The position numbers and the translations under genes were made by a program. Source: Helicobacter pylori (lineage in GTDB: Bacteria; Campylobacterota; Campylobacteria; Campylobacterales; Helicobacteraceae). Taken from it: 64,000 bases of DNA. A model generated the notes under the pieces. It saw only the letters and a program-made list of their open reading frames with translations. It was not told the origin of the DNA and made no database searches. The stretch spans positions 124,001-188,000 of the forward strand of contig NZ_CP011486.1 in the NCBI RefSeq assembly GCF_001653455.1, read 5' to 3'. Below, one piece after another: positions 34,156-43,971 of this stretch; position 1 is the stretch's first letter; each line of letters begins with the position of its first letter.

Positions 34156-35199
34156 ATGGCAATAGATGAAGACAAACAAAAAGCGATTTCTTTAGCGATC
34201 AAACAAATTGATAAGGTTTTTGGTAAGGGGGCGTTGGTGCGCCTTGGGGATAAGCAAGTAGAAAAGATTGATTCTATTTCTACAGGCTCGTTAGGGTTGG
34301 ATCTGGCTTTAGGGATTGGGGGCGTTCCCAAAGGCAGGATCATTGAAATTTATGGGCCAGAGTCAAGCGGAAAGACCACTTTAAGCTTGCACATTATTGC
34401 AGAATGCCAAAAAAATGGGGGCGTGTGCGCGTTCATTGACGCTGAGCATGCCCTAGATGTGTATTATGCCAAGAGATTAGGCGTAGATACGGAAAATTTA
34501 CTCGTTTCTCAACCAAGCACGGGCGAAGAAGCCTTAGAGATTTTAGAAACGATCACCAGAAGCGGGGGGATTGATTTAGTGGTGGTGGATTCGGTGGCAG
34601 CTCTTACGCCTAAAGCTGAGATTGATGGGGATATGGGCGATCAGCATGTGGGCTTGCAAGCAAGGCTTATGAGCCATGCGTTAAGAAAAATCACCGGTGT
34701 TTTGCACAAAATGAACACCACTCTCATTTTTATCAATCAAATAAGAATGAAAATCGGCATGACAGGTTATGGGAGTCCAGAGACCACAACTGGGGGCAAT
34801 GCTTTAAAATTCTATGCGAGCGTTAGGATTGATATTAGAAGAATCGCCGCTTTAAAACAAAACGAACAGCATATCGGCAACAGAGCCAAAGCCAAAGTGG
34901 TTAAAAATAAAGTCGCTCCGCCTTTTAGGGAAGCGGAATTTGACATCATGTTTGGGGAAGGGATTTCTAAAGAGGGCGAGATCATTGATTATGGCGTGAA
35001 GTTAGACATTGTGGATAAGAGCGGTGCATGGCTTAGCTATCAGGATAAAAAGCTAGGGCAAGGCAGAGAAAACGCTAAAGCTTTATTGAAAGAAGATAAA
35101 GCCCTAGCGAATGAAATCACTCTTAAGATTAAAGAGAGTATTGGCTCTAATGAAGAGATCATGCCTTTACCCGATGAGCCTTTAGAAGAAATGGAATAA
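34156..35199 (+). CDS. recA: RecA recombinase
   Basis: 347 aa, standard length. Walker [10 protein letters not shown] (residues 67-75), [12 protein letters not shown] (Walker-like/loop L1 region), [17 protein letters not shown] (loop L2 region) and an acidic C-terminus. Forms filaments on single-stranded DNA for strand exchange, which underlies natural transformation and repeat recombination in this species. Followed 10 nt later by eno. Counterpart HP0153. Confidence 0.98.
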   Translation: MAIDEDKQKAISLAIKQIDKVFGKGALVRLGDKQVEKIDSISTGSLGLDLALGIGGVPKGRIIEIYGPESSGKTTLSLHIIAECQKNGGVCAFIDAEHALDVYYAKRLGVDTENLLVSQPSTGEEALEILETITRSGGIDLVVVDSVAALTPKAEIDGDMGDQHVGLQARLMSHALRKITGVLHKMNTTLIFINQIRMKIGMTGYGSPETTTGGNALKFYASVRIDIRRIAALKQNEQHIGNRAKAKVVKNKVAPPFREAEFDIMFGEGISKEGEIIDYGVKLDIVDKSGAWLSYQDKKLGQGRENAKALLKEDKALANEITLKIKESIGSNEEIMPLPDEPLEEME

Positions 35200-35209
35200 A
35201 AGGATTTTG

Positions 35210-36490
35210 ATGCTAACGATTAAAGACATTTATGCTTTAGAAGTGATGGATAGTAGAGGTAATCCTACCATTCAAGCCAGCGTGATTTTAAGCGATAACA
35301 CCAAAGCGAGCGCGATTGTGCCTAGTGGGGCGAGCACCGGTAAAAGAGAAGCGTTAGAATTGAGAGACAATGACAAAACCCGGTTTTTGGGTAAGGGGGT
35401 TTTAAGGGCATGCGAAAATGTCAATACGGTGATCAAACACAATTTAATCGGGCTTGAAGCGATCAATCAAGCCTTTGTAGATGAGAGGTTGAAGGCTTTA
35501 GACGGCACGCCTAATTACGCTAATTTAGGAGCGAACGCTGTTTTGGGCGTGTCTATGGCGTTAGCAAGAGCGAGCGCAAAGGCTTTAAATCTGCCCTTGT
35601 ATCGCTATTTAGGAGGGGCTAACGCTCTAACTTTGCCCGTGCCGATGCTCAATATCATCAACGGTGGATCGCATGCGAATAATTCCATAGACTTTCAAGA
35701 ATACATGATCATGCCTTTAGGGTTTGAGAGTTTTAGAGAAGCTTTAAGAGCGAGTGCGGAAGTCTATCACACGCTCAAAAAACTTTTAGATGAAAAAAAC
35801 CAGCTCACGAGCGTGGGCGATGAAGGGGGCTTTGCACCTAATTTTAAAAACAATGTAGAACCCCTTGAAGTCATTTCTCAAGCCATTGAAAAAGCCGGCT
35901 ACAAGCTGGGCGAAGAAATCGCGCTCGCTTTAGATGTGGCGAGCAGCGAATTGGTGGATGAGCGTTTTAATTACCATTTAAAAGGTGAAAATAAGATTTT
36001 AGACGCGCAAGAATTGGTGGCTTATTATAAAGAATTGGTCGCAAAATACCCGATTGTGTCCATTGAAGATGGTTTGAGCGAAGACGATTGGGAGGGTTGG
36101 GCGTTTTTAAGCAAGGAATTAGGGCGTCAAATCCAGTTGGTGGGCGATGATTTGTTTGTAACGAATGCGAGTATTTTGCAAAAGGGCATTGAAAAGAATA
36201 TTGCGAATGCAATTTTAATCAAACCCAACCAAATCGGCACCATTAGCGAGACTTTAGAGACCATAAGATTAGCCAAACACCATGCCTATCAATGCGTGAT
36301 GAGCCATAGGAGCGGGGAGAGTGAAGACAGCTTTATCGCTGATTTTGCAGTTGCGCTCAATACGGGAGAAATCAAAACCGGATCCACCGCAAGGAGTGAA
36401 AGGATCGCTAAATACAACCGCCTTTTAGAGATTGAGCATGAATTAAAAGGGGGGATTTATATCGGTAAAGAGTTGTTCAAACATGGCTGA
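35210..36490 (+). CDS. eno: Enolase
   Basis: 426 aa from the ATG at 35210 (AAAGGA 5-6 nt upstream). Converts 2-phosphoglycerate to PEP. Catalytic and Mg2+ signatures are [58 protein letters not shown] and [18 protein letters not shown]. Complete and ordinary. It overlaps the next gene by 8 nt. The pairing recA-eno is conserved in H. pylori. Counterpart HP0154. Confidence 0.97.
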   Translation: MLTIKDIYALEVMDSRGNPTIQASVILSDNTKASAIVPSGASTGKREALELRDNDKTRFLGKGVLRACENVNTVIKHNLIGLEAINQAFVDERLKALDGTPNYANLGANAVLGVSMALARASAKALNLPLYRYLGGANALTLPVPMLNIINGGSHANNSIDFQEYMIMPLGFESFREALRASAEVYHTLKKLLDEKNQLTSVGDEGGFAPNFKNNVEPLEVISQAIEKAGYKLGEEIALALDVASSELVDERFNYHLKGENKILDAQELVAYYKELVAKYPIVSIEDGLSEDDWEGWAFLSKELGRQIQLVGDDLFVTNASILQKGIEKNIANAILIKPNQIGTISETLETIRLAKHHAYQCVMSHRSGESEDSFIADFAVALNTGEIKTGSTARSERIAKYNRLLEIEHELKGGIYIGKELFKHG

Positions 36491-36758
36491 GAGCCTTTTT
36501 GAAAACGATGAAATCAAAAGCAATAAAGTGCGAGACTTTTTCTATAGCCACAGCTCGCTTATTGTCTTTTTCCTTTTGTTGCTTGGGTTTGGGTATTATT
36601 TGGGGAAGTTGCTTTTTGGGGGCTCTTCTTTAGAAGTCTATTTGGATTTAAGAGACAAGCATGAACGCTTGCAACAAGAAATCACCGAATTGCAAAGCAA
36701 GAATGTGCACTTGCAAAAGCGTTTGTTTGAATTGAGGGAATTACGGCCTAGAGATTAA
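36483..36758 (+). CDS. FtsB/DivIC-like small coiled-coil membrane protein
   Basis: 91 aa. Short cytoplasmic N-terminus, one span ([21 protein letters not shown], about residues 27-47), then a coiled coil ([31 protein letters not shown]). This layout is that of FtsB/DivIC, which bridges FtsL and FtsQ in the divisome. Overlaps eno by 8 nt and is followed by an AMIN-domain gene. Counterpart HP0155. Division role inferred from architecture. Confidence 0.7.
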   Translation: MAESLFENDEIKSNKVRDFFYSHSSLIVFFLLLLGFGYYLGKLLFGGSSLEVYLDLRDKHERLQQEITELQSKNVHLQKRLFELRELRPRD

Positions 36759-36769
36759 ATTTAAGGAAA

Positions 36770-37865
<1,096 letters not shown>

Positions 37866-37886
37866 ATTTTTTAAAAAGGCGTTTTG

Positions 37887-38843
37887 ATGTTAAGTAGAGA
37901 CATTGTCCAATATTCCAAGATCCGCACCGAGTTATACGCTTATCTCACTTATTTGTTTTCGCACAATATCCGCAACCACCTCCCTGAAATCACTTTGGAT
38001 TATTTAAACAAACAAATCAAAAAAATGCATGCTGAAATCAAAATGGCAAAGAGTTTTTTTGTTTTAGACGCTAAGGGCATGCTCGTGCTTAAGCCAAGCC
38101 AATTTAAAGAGCAGGGGCATAAGGAAGGGCTATTAGAGCATGATTTAACAGAGGGGATTGAATTAGAATCGCATGCCAGCTTTAGCGATAAATATTTTTT
38201 TTATCAAGCCATCAACGAAAAGCGTTGCATTTTAACCGACCCTTATCCTTCTAAAAGGGGGAATCATTTGATTGTGAGCGCGTCGTATCCGGTGTATGAC
38301 CAAGATAACGATTTAGTGTTTGTGGTGTGTTTGCAGATTCCTTTAAGAGTAGCGATTGAGATTAGCTCGCCTTCAAAGTATTTCAGGACCTTTAGCGAAG
38401 GGAGCATGGTCATGTATTTTATGATTTCTATCATGCTCACTTTAGTGTCGTTGCTTTTATTTGTGAAATGCATTTCTAGTTTTTGGACAGCGATTGTTAA
38501 TTTTAGCAGTTTTGACATTAAAGAAGTGTTCCACCCCATCGTGCTTTTAACCTTAGCTTTAGCCACCTTTGATCTAGTCAAGGCGATTTTTGAAGAAGAG
38601 GTTTTGGGTAAAAATAGTGGGGATAACCACCATGCGATCCATCGCACGATGATCAGGTTTTTAGGCTCTATCATTATCGCTTTAGCCATTGAAGCGTTAA
38701 TGTTAGTGTTTAAATTCAGCGTGAGCGAACCGGATAAAATCACTTATGCGGTGTATTTGGCGATTGGCGTGGCAGTGCTTTTAATCAGTTTAGCGATTTA
38801 TGTTAAATTCGCTTATAGCGTGTTGCCCAAACGAGAACGCTAA
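37887..38843 (+). CDS. PDC-sensor-like membrane protein
   Basis: 318 aa from the ATG at 37887 (AAAAGGCG upstream). The N-terminal half resembles a PDC/Cache-type sensor (FFVLDAKGMLVLKPSQF..., ILTDPYPSKRGNHLIVSASYPVYDQDNDLVFVVCLQIPLR), but I see no preceding membrane anchor, which is odd. It is followed by about four membrane spans (residues 174-192, 212-232, 255-275, 285-308). No kinase, GGDEF or chemotaxis domain is attached. Counterpart HP0158. Stop overlaps the convergent glycosyltransferase by 4 nt. Confidence 0.65.
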   Translation: MLSRDIVQYSKIRTELYAYLTYLFSHNIRNHLPEITLDYLNKQIKKMHAEIKMAKSFFVLDAKGMLVLKPSQFKEQGHKEGLLEHDLTEGIELESHASFSDKYFFYQAINEKRCILTDPYPSKRGNHLIVSASYPVYDQDNDLVFVVCLQIPLRVAIEISSPSKYFRTFSEGSMVMYFMISIMLTLVSLLLFVKCISSFWTAIVNFSSFDIKEVFHPIVLLTLALATFDLVKAIFEEEVLGKNSGDNHHAIHRTMIRFLGSIIIALAIEALMLVFKFSVSEPDKITYAVYLAIGVAVLLISLAIYVKFAYSVLPKRER

Positions 38844-39943
38844 AAACTTGAGAGTTTTTCTTTCAAGCGTTTGAAAATCCTATTCAATCTAAAAAAGACA
38901 TATTCTAAAAGGGTTTTTGGATTGAGTAGGGGGGCTAAAAATTCAAAGGTTTGTTGTTTGTCTTCAAGGCTTAAAAAAGTTGTCATTTGTTTAAGGAATT
39001 TCACGGAATATTCGGCATAAAAAGGGGTTTTTAAAAGAATCTCATGCCATTCTTTAGAGTATAAAGCAGAGGGTAAAACCCAAGGTTTTCCTACAAAATA
39101 AAAATGCAGCATGACAATTTCTTTTTTGTTAGGGATAAAGCGTTTTTGATTGAGCATGAAAGGGTGGGTGTTGTAAAGATAAGGCAATTGTAAAACTTTT
39201 TGATAGCATGCAAGGGTTAAAAGATCTTGTTCAGGGCAAAACACGCACTGGCCTTTTTGATGGGCTAATTTTAGCAATTGCTCTTCTAAATGATCAGCGC
39301 GCCATAGTTTTAAATTCGCAATTAAAAACCCAACATTATAGTGGTTTTCGTAAATGATTTTCATGTCTTTTTCTTTAAGGTAATGCTCATGGAGAGAAAA
39401 TTTTTGGCGAGGCTCTCTCTCTCTTTCAATTTGGAAATGTTTAAGGCTTTTAGGAGAAGAAAAATCTTTAGCCGCTCCCAAATAATAATCATCTAGTGGG
39501 ATAAAAAAGCTCTCGCTCGCATCATTTAAAAACAAAGTGTCCGCATCAAACATGATAATTTTGTCGTATTGTGGGAATAAAGAAGCCAAAAACAAGCGGC
39601 ACATGATCATTTTAGAAAAGCGCGTTTTGGCGTAAATATTGAGCTGCAAAAAGGCTTCATGGATTTTATCAATGACAGAAGGTTCTATTGAGCTAGTGGA
39701 ATGACTAGGCTCTGAAATATCCATAAAATCCACGCTTGCAAAAGCGCTAAAGGGGGCTAGAGTCTCTTTTAATTGGTGTTGGTTTTCAAGGCTTAAGTTA
39801 TCCACCAAGCAATGGATTTTATAAAATAATTTTTTGTTATGATTTTCTGTTTTAGCACAAGTTAGCATGGAATACAAGCTCACGCCAGCTGGGATAGCGT
39901 AATTGTTGTCAAAAGCAATGACGATAGGAATAGTGATACTCAT
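38840..39943 (-). CDS. rfaJ: Glycosyltransferase family 8 (LPS glucosyl/galactosyltransferase, RfaJ-like)
   Basis: 367 aa. GT-8 hallmarks are the N-terminal IPIVIAFDNNYAIPAGVSLYSML and the DxD metal site in IIMFDADTLFLND. It also has YLGAAKD, NVGFLIANLKLWR and HFYFVGKPW. These transfer a hexose from a UDP-sugar to LPS core or O-chain on the inner-membrane cytoplasmic face. C-terminal helical, basic region probably for membrane contact. Counterpart HP0159. Exact linkage not inferable; family is firm. Confidence 0.85.
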   Translation of the reverse strand: MSITIPIVIAFDNNYAIPAGVSLYSMLTCAKTENHNKKLFYKIHCLVDNLSLENQHQLKETLAPFSAFASVDFMDISEPSHSTSSIEPSVIDKIHEAFLQLNIYAKTRFSKMIMCRLFLASLFPQYDKIIMFDADTLFLNDASESFFIPLDDYYLGAAKDFSSPKSLKHFQIEREREPRQKFSLHEHYLKEKDMKIIYENHYNVGFLIANLKLWRADHLEEQLLKLAHQKGQCVFCPEQDLLTLACYQKVLQLPYLYNTHPFMLNQKRFIPNKKEIVMLHFYFVGKPWVLPSALYSKEWHEILLKTPFYAEYSVKFLKQMTTFLSLEDKQQTFEFLAPLLNPKTLLEYVFFRLNRIFKRLKEKLSSF

Positions 39944-40019
39944 TTTAAGCTGTTTTCCTAAAATAGACTTTTTAATGAAATTTAGTCTAAAGTTGAATTT
40001 ATTTTTTTGAATATTATAC

Positions 40020-40025
40020 TATAAT
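40020..40025 (+). promoter_or_regulatory. -10 element of hcpD
   Basis: TATAAT preceded by ATTATAC, 70 nt before the hcpD start; part of an AT-rich promoter region divergent from the glycosyltransferase. Confidence 0.5.
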
Positions 40026-40094
40026 AACCAATTAGATTGGGGTTTTACTGATTTTTCTTTAAGTGAGCTTTGGCTTAGTTTTGTAAGGAATGAG

Positions 40095-40997
40095 ATGATA
40101 AAGAGTTGGACTAAAAAGTGGTTTTTGATTTTGTTTTTAATGGCAGGCTGTCTTAGTCATTTGGTGGCTCAAACCGGTGAGAAATATTTTAAGATGGCCA
40201 ATCAAGCCCTTAAGAAAGGGAATTACCATAAAGCGGTGGCGTTTTATAAGAGGAGTTGCAACTTAAGAGTGGGGGTGAGTTGCACGAGTTTAGGCTCTAT
40301 GTATGAAGATGGCGATGGCGTGGATCAAAATACCACAAAAGCCATTTTTTATTACAGAAGAGGGTGTAATTTAAGGGATCATCTCAGCTGTGCGAGTTTA
40401 GGCTCTATGTATGAAGATGGCGATGGCGTGCAAAAAGACCTTTCTAAGGCTACATATTACTATAGAAGAGGGTGCCACTTAAAGGGTGGGGTGAGTTGCG
40501 GGAGCTTAGGATTTATGTATTTTAATGGCACGGGCGTTAAGCAAAATTATGCCAAGGCCCTTTCTCTTTCTAAATACGCTTGCAGTTTGAATTATGGGAT
40601 TAGTTGTAATTTTGCAGGGTATATGTATAGGAACGCCAAAGGCGTGGAACAGGATTTGAAAAAAGCCCTTACGAATTTTAAAAGAGGGTGCCATTTAAAA
40701 GATGGGGCGAGTTGCGTGAGTTTGGGATACATGTATGAAGCCGGTATGAATGTCAGCCAAAATGAAGAGCAGGCTATGTCTTTCTATAAAAAGGGTTGTT
40801 CTTTTAAAGAGGGGAGTGGCTGTCATAATGTGGCGGTGATGTATTACACGGGTAAGGGCGCTCCAAAGGATTTAGAAAAAGCTACTTTATATTATAAGAA
40901 AGGGTGCGCTTTAGGCTTTAGCGGTAGTTGTAAAATATTAGAAGTGATTGGCAAGAAGTCTGATGGTTTGCAAGATGATGCACAAAATGACATGTAA
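40095..40997 (+). CDS. hcpD: Helicobacter cysteine-rich protein HcpD (Sel1 repeats)
   Basis: 300 aa secreted repeat protein. The signal peptide is near MIKSWTKKWFLILFLMAGCLS...LVAQT. Then come about seven 36-residue Sel1-like repeats, each with the GC(N/H)L..SC pair that forms an intra-repeat disulfide, and LGSMYEDGDGV-type helix ends. The Hcp family is released and interacts with host immunity. Two adjacent repeats are identical over about 37 bp of DNA. AAGGAATGAG precedes the ATG. Counterpart HP0160. Confidence 0.92.
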   Translation: MIKSWTKKWFLILFLMAGCLSHLVAQTGEKYFKMANQALKKGNYHKAVAFYKRSCNLRVGVSCTSLGSMYEDGDGVDQNTTKAIFYYRRGCNLRDHLSCASLGSMYEDGDGVQKDLSKATYYYRRGCHLKGGVSCGSLGFMYFNGTGVKQNYAKALSLSKYACSLNYGISCNFAGYMYRNAKGVEQDLKKALTNFKRGCHLKDGASCVSLGYMYEAGMNVSQNEEQAMSFYKKGCSFKEGSGCHNVAVMYYTGKGAPKDLEKATLYYKKGCALGFSGSCKILEVIGKKSDGLQDDAQNDM

Positions 40998-41303
40998 GTT
41001 GGTGTGCAACAAGCCTTAAAAAAGCTTAAAAATAGCCGTTAGACTCATCTTATAGAAACTCCCCCCTAATTCCAATAGGGATTGAGCGTCTTTATTTGTT
41101 TTTAAAAGATTTGAGACTGCAATAAAATCTTAGGATTTAAGATCGCCTTTATCCCACTAGCACGAAAAACTCTATCCTTTAGGGCGAGAAGATGCAAGCG
41201 CATAGCCGTTAGGCTATATTGAAGCTAAAAGATAGCAAAATACCTCTAGTCTTTTGGGGGTAGGAAATGTCCATGCAGACTTTCAAAAACAAAGCTTTTC
41301 ATG

Positions 41304-41331
41304 TTAGTGTCCGTTGGTTAGTGTCCGTTGG
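41304..41331. repeat. 14-bp perfect tandem duplication
   Basis: TTAGTGTCCGTTGG occurs twice back to back (41304-41317, 41318-41331). It is just left of the IS-like hairpin. Could be a slipped duplication at a former target or end site. Confidence 0.85.
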
Positions 41332-41344
41332 GACGCTTTAGTTA

Positions 41345-41377
41345 GGAAGCCCTTTGCTTTAGAAAGGGGCGGTTTCA
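41345..41377 (+). mobile_element. Possible relic of an IS200/IS605-type right end
   Basis: GGAAGCCCTTT-GCTTTAG-AAAGGGGCGGTTTCAC folds as a 7-bp stem (41349-41355 with 41363-41370, one bulge). It resembles the GAAGCCCC...TTTAG...GGGG(A/C)GGTTCAC pattern often found at tnpB 3' ends. Read in frame it gives DALVRKPFALERGGFTK and a stop, also tnpB-tail-like. No transposase gene remains. Pattern recalled, not searched. Confidence 0.35.
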
Positions 41378-41384
41378 CTAAATA

Positions 41385-41600
41385 ATTTTTAAAAATGTCT
41401 TTAGCGTTTTTTAAAGATTGAATAAAAGGCTTGATTTTAACAAGTTGTCGCTTGATAAAAGCGGTGGTTAGGGGGTTTAGTTTAGGGTTGTAAGGAATGA
41501 TTTCAAACCCCCTTTAAGAAAATAGCGTTTAAAACCTGAAGCAAAATAGCCAAAATCGCATTTTAAAAATCTAAAAGCTTTAATTTTAAAATCCTTTTTA
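41385..41600 (+). repeat. Dispersed intergenic repeat, copy R6
   Basis: Altered hairpin A (AAAATGTCTTTAGCGTTTTTT), GATTGAATAAAAGGCTTGATTTTAACAAG (hairpin B variant), GTTAGGGGGTTTAG, GGGTTGTAAGGAATGATTTCAAA, CCCCCTTTTAAGAAAATAG and a tail like R8's (GTTTAAAACCTGAAGCAAAATAGCC). Same order as the other copies. Confidence 0.6.
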
Positions 41601-41689
41601 GTAAGCTTTTTTGTTCATTCTTTGGAGTTCAATCCAATTTAAAAAAGTTTTAAAACAGAAATCTCACACTAAAAGAGAGCCAAGATATA

Positions 41690-41930
41690 TTGAGTAACTT
41701 AGTTTGTGGTACCATCAATTTTTAAGTCTTCTTGCTGTTCTTTAGAAAGCGTGTTTTTAAGGATTCCATTCGCACCGCTTGGTGTTGCTAGTAAAAAAAG
41801 TTTTTTATGAACTGAAAGGGCATGCTCCTAATTTTAAAGGCGCTTTCGCTAACGGCTTTAAAAACTTTTGCTAACTCCTAAAGTGAGCGTATCATTCGCT
41901 AACGATAACACGCTTTCGTTTAAAATCCAA
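41690..41930 (-). pseudogene. Coding-like relic, minus strand
   Basis: The minus strand carries an open stretch EHALSVHKKLFLLATPSGANG...QQEDLKIDGTTN ending in TAA near 41702. Upstream, in another frame, is ESVLSLANDTLTLGVSKSF and a stop. Both read like gene fragments broken by frameshifts, but neither has a start or ribosome site and I cannot name the parent. May be the remains of HP0161. Confidence 0.25.
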
Positions 41931-42267
41931 TAAAAGATTGAAAAGAGTTTTATCATTCTTTATAGGATTTTACGAGTTTGTAGCAACAAAACTTTTTGTT
42001 ATTTTTCCTTGTTAAAAATGCTTTTGAGTGTTTTTGCAAAAAGTTAATACCCTATACAAAAATGATTCTTAAGGGTAAAAAGACACTTTTCTCAAACTAG
42101 AGTTAGGAAATTGAAGAAAAATGATCAAGGCTAAACTTATCACGCCCAACAATAAAAAACGCTTTTTGACAAGCGAGAAGTTATTATAAACAAATGGGGC
42201 TTAGGGGGACTTTATTGCTCACCGCCTAACACCGTAAAGCCCCTGGTTTTAGGGGAGTAGTCAAATT

Positions 42268-42990
42268 TTATTCAATATTCGTATAAAGCGCGACCACATC
42301 ATCATCGTATTCAATCCTATCCAGTAATTTTTCAGTGAGCTCCATTTGTTCGTCATTCAATTCAATGGGCGTTGTAGCGATGCGTTGCAAACTCGCTTTT
42401 AGAATGGGTAATTTCAAGCTCTCAAACCCCTCATTTAAAAGCTTGAAGCTGTTATAATCCCCTCTAATAATAATTTTATCCTCCACTTCTTCTAATTCTT
42501 CCAAGCCATAATCAATGAGGGCCAATTCCAAATCTTCTAGGCTGAGTTTTAAATTTTTTACTTCATCTTTTAAGCACTCAAACACGCTTTTTCGGTTGAA
42601 CATAAACTCTAAAGAGCCATTAGGCACGATGCTCGCTCCTTGTGTTTTATTGAAATAGCTTTTAAGGTTGGCAATGGTTCTTGTGGGGTTATCGGTCATG
42701 CATTCCATGATGATTAGCACGCCAAAATTCGCCTTACCCTCATAAGTGATTTCAGTTAAATTGCCCTCTTTACTGCTCGCTCTTTTAATCGCTGCATCAA
42801 TGTTGTCTTTAGGCATGTTTTGCGCTTTAGCGTTTAAAATCGCTGTTCGTAGCTTGGCGTTCGTATCCGGATCACCCCCGCCATCTTTTGCCGCCAGGGT
42901 GATCGCTTTGGCGAGCTTGGGGAAAACCTTACTCATCTTATCCCATCGTTTTTCTTTAGCCGCTCTTCTGTATTCAAACGCTCGTCCCAT
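42268..42990 (-). CDS. YebC/PmpR-family translation/regulatory protein
   Basis: 240 aa, the complete family length. N-terminus [23 protein letters not shown], then [32 protein letters not shown], the family's most conserved block, and the [16 protein letters not shown] domain. YebC/TACO1 proteins are described as transcriptional regulators and as factors relieving ribosome stalling at polyproline. Only the start codon separates it from hemB upstream (adjacent, no gap). Counterpart HP0162. Confidence 0.9.
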   Translation of the reverse strand: MGRAFEYRRAAKEKRWDKMSKVFPKLAKAITLAAKDGGGDPDTNAKLRTAILNAKAQNMPKDNIDAAIKRASSKEGNLTEITYEGKANFGVLIIMECMTDNPTRTIANLKSYFNKTQGASIVPNGSLEFMFNRKSVFECLKDEVKNLKLSLEDLELALIDYGLEELEEVEDKIIIRGDYNSFKLLNEGFESLKLPILKASLQRIATTPIELNDEQMELTEKLLDRIEYDDDVVALYTNIE

Positions 42991-43962
42991 TCAATTCCTT
43001 TGTAATAAGTTAGCCACTTCTTTAGCATGATAGCTAATAATCATATCCGCTCCCGCTCTTTTAAAGCAAGTCATCGTTTCTAACAGCGCGCTTTCATAAT
43101 GGATCAGGTTGTGTTTTTGAGCGAGTTTGAGCATGGCGTATTCTCCGCTCACATTATAGAGCGCTAAAGGGAGCAAAGTGTGATCTCTAATCTCTTTAAC
43201 AATATCCAAATACGCTAAAGCCGGTTTGACCATTAAAATATCCGCGCCCTGTTTTTCATCTTCTAAACTTTCTAAAAGCGCTTCTTTTTGATTAGCGTAA
43301 TCCATTTGATAGCTTTTGCGATCGCCAAAACTCGGTGCAGAGTTGGCCACATCTCTAAAAGGCCCATAATAGCTGCTCGCAAATTTAGTGGAATAGCTCA
43401 TGATGGGCGTGTAAAAATACCCGGCCTTATCCAGCGCGTTTCTCAAGCTTAAAACATTCCCATCCATCATGTTGCTTGGGGCTAGAATATCCACACCGCT
43501 TTCGGCTAAAATAAGCCCTTGAAGGTTTAAAATCTCTAGCGTTTTATCGTTGGAGACAGAAGCGTTTTCTAAAATCCCGCAATGCCCATGGTCAGTGTAT
43601 TCGCAAAAACACAAATCCGCTATAACGATCAAATCCTTAAATCGTTTTTTAATTTCTTTGGTGGCTTTTGCGACAATGTGATTTTTATTTAATGCATGGC
43701 TTCCTGTGGCGTCCTTATTTTTAGGGATACCAAACAATAAAACGGCTTTGATACCCAGACCCACTAACTCTTCGCATTCTTTCAAAAGAGGCTTTATGCT
43801 CATTTGATAAACCCCGGGCATGGAGCTGATTTCATTTTTAATATAACTATCGCTTTCTATGACAAATAAGGGAGCGATGAAATCATTGGTATTTAAACGC
43901 GTTTCTCTTAGCATCGCTCTTAAATTTTCGCTGCTTCGTAATCTTCTCAATCGTTTGAACAT
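42991..43962 (-). CDS. hemB: Delta-aminolevulinic acid dehydratase (porphobilinogen synthase)
   Basis: 323 aa. Condenses two 5-aminolevulinates to porphobilinogen for heme, needed by the cbb3 oxidase. Zinc-site cysteines are in [14 protein letters not shown] (zinc type). Schiff-base lysines are in the [16 protein letters not shown] region and VKPALAYLD, plus [12 protein letters not shown]. It starts 9 nt downstream of arsS on the same strand, so it may be co-transcribed with the acid-response kinase. Counterpart HP0163. Confidence 0.95.
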   Translation of the reverse strand: MFKRLRRLRSSENLRAMLRETRLNTNDFIAPLFVIESDSYIKNEISSMPGVYQMSIKPLLKECEELVGLGIKAVLLFGIPKNKDATGSHALNKNHIVAKATKEIKKRFKDLIVIADLCFCEYTDHGHCGILENASVSNDKTLEILNLQGLILAESGVDILAPSNMMDGNVLSLRNALDKAGYFYTPIMSYSTKFASSYYGPFRDVANSAPSFGDRKSYQMDYANQKEALLESLEDEKQGADILMVKPALAYLDIVKEIRDHTLLPLALYNVSGEYAMLKLAQKHNLIHYESALLETMTCFKRAGADMIISYHAKEVANLLQRN

Positions 43963-43971
43963 GTTCTCTCT

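Larger units (their letters stand above)
40998..42267. other. 1.27-kb gene-less region after hcpD
   Basis: Left to right: hairpin CCCTA/TAGGG near 41078; CACGAAAAACTCTATCCTTTAGGGCGAG (41162-41188); a perfect 14-bp tandem (41304-41331); a GCCC/GGGC hairpin like an IS200/IS605 right end (41345-41377); dispersed repeat R6 (41385-41600); coding-like relics on the minus strand (about 41690-41930). No intact gene. It has the look of a decayed insertion region. Confidence 0.6.

Noticed and set aside
38264-38743. Minus-strand 159-codon ORF opposite the PDC-sensor gene
   Set aside because: Shadow of the plus-strand gene; no start site, no recognisable domain, and composition typical of antisense frames.
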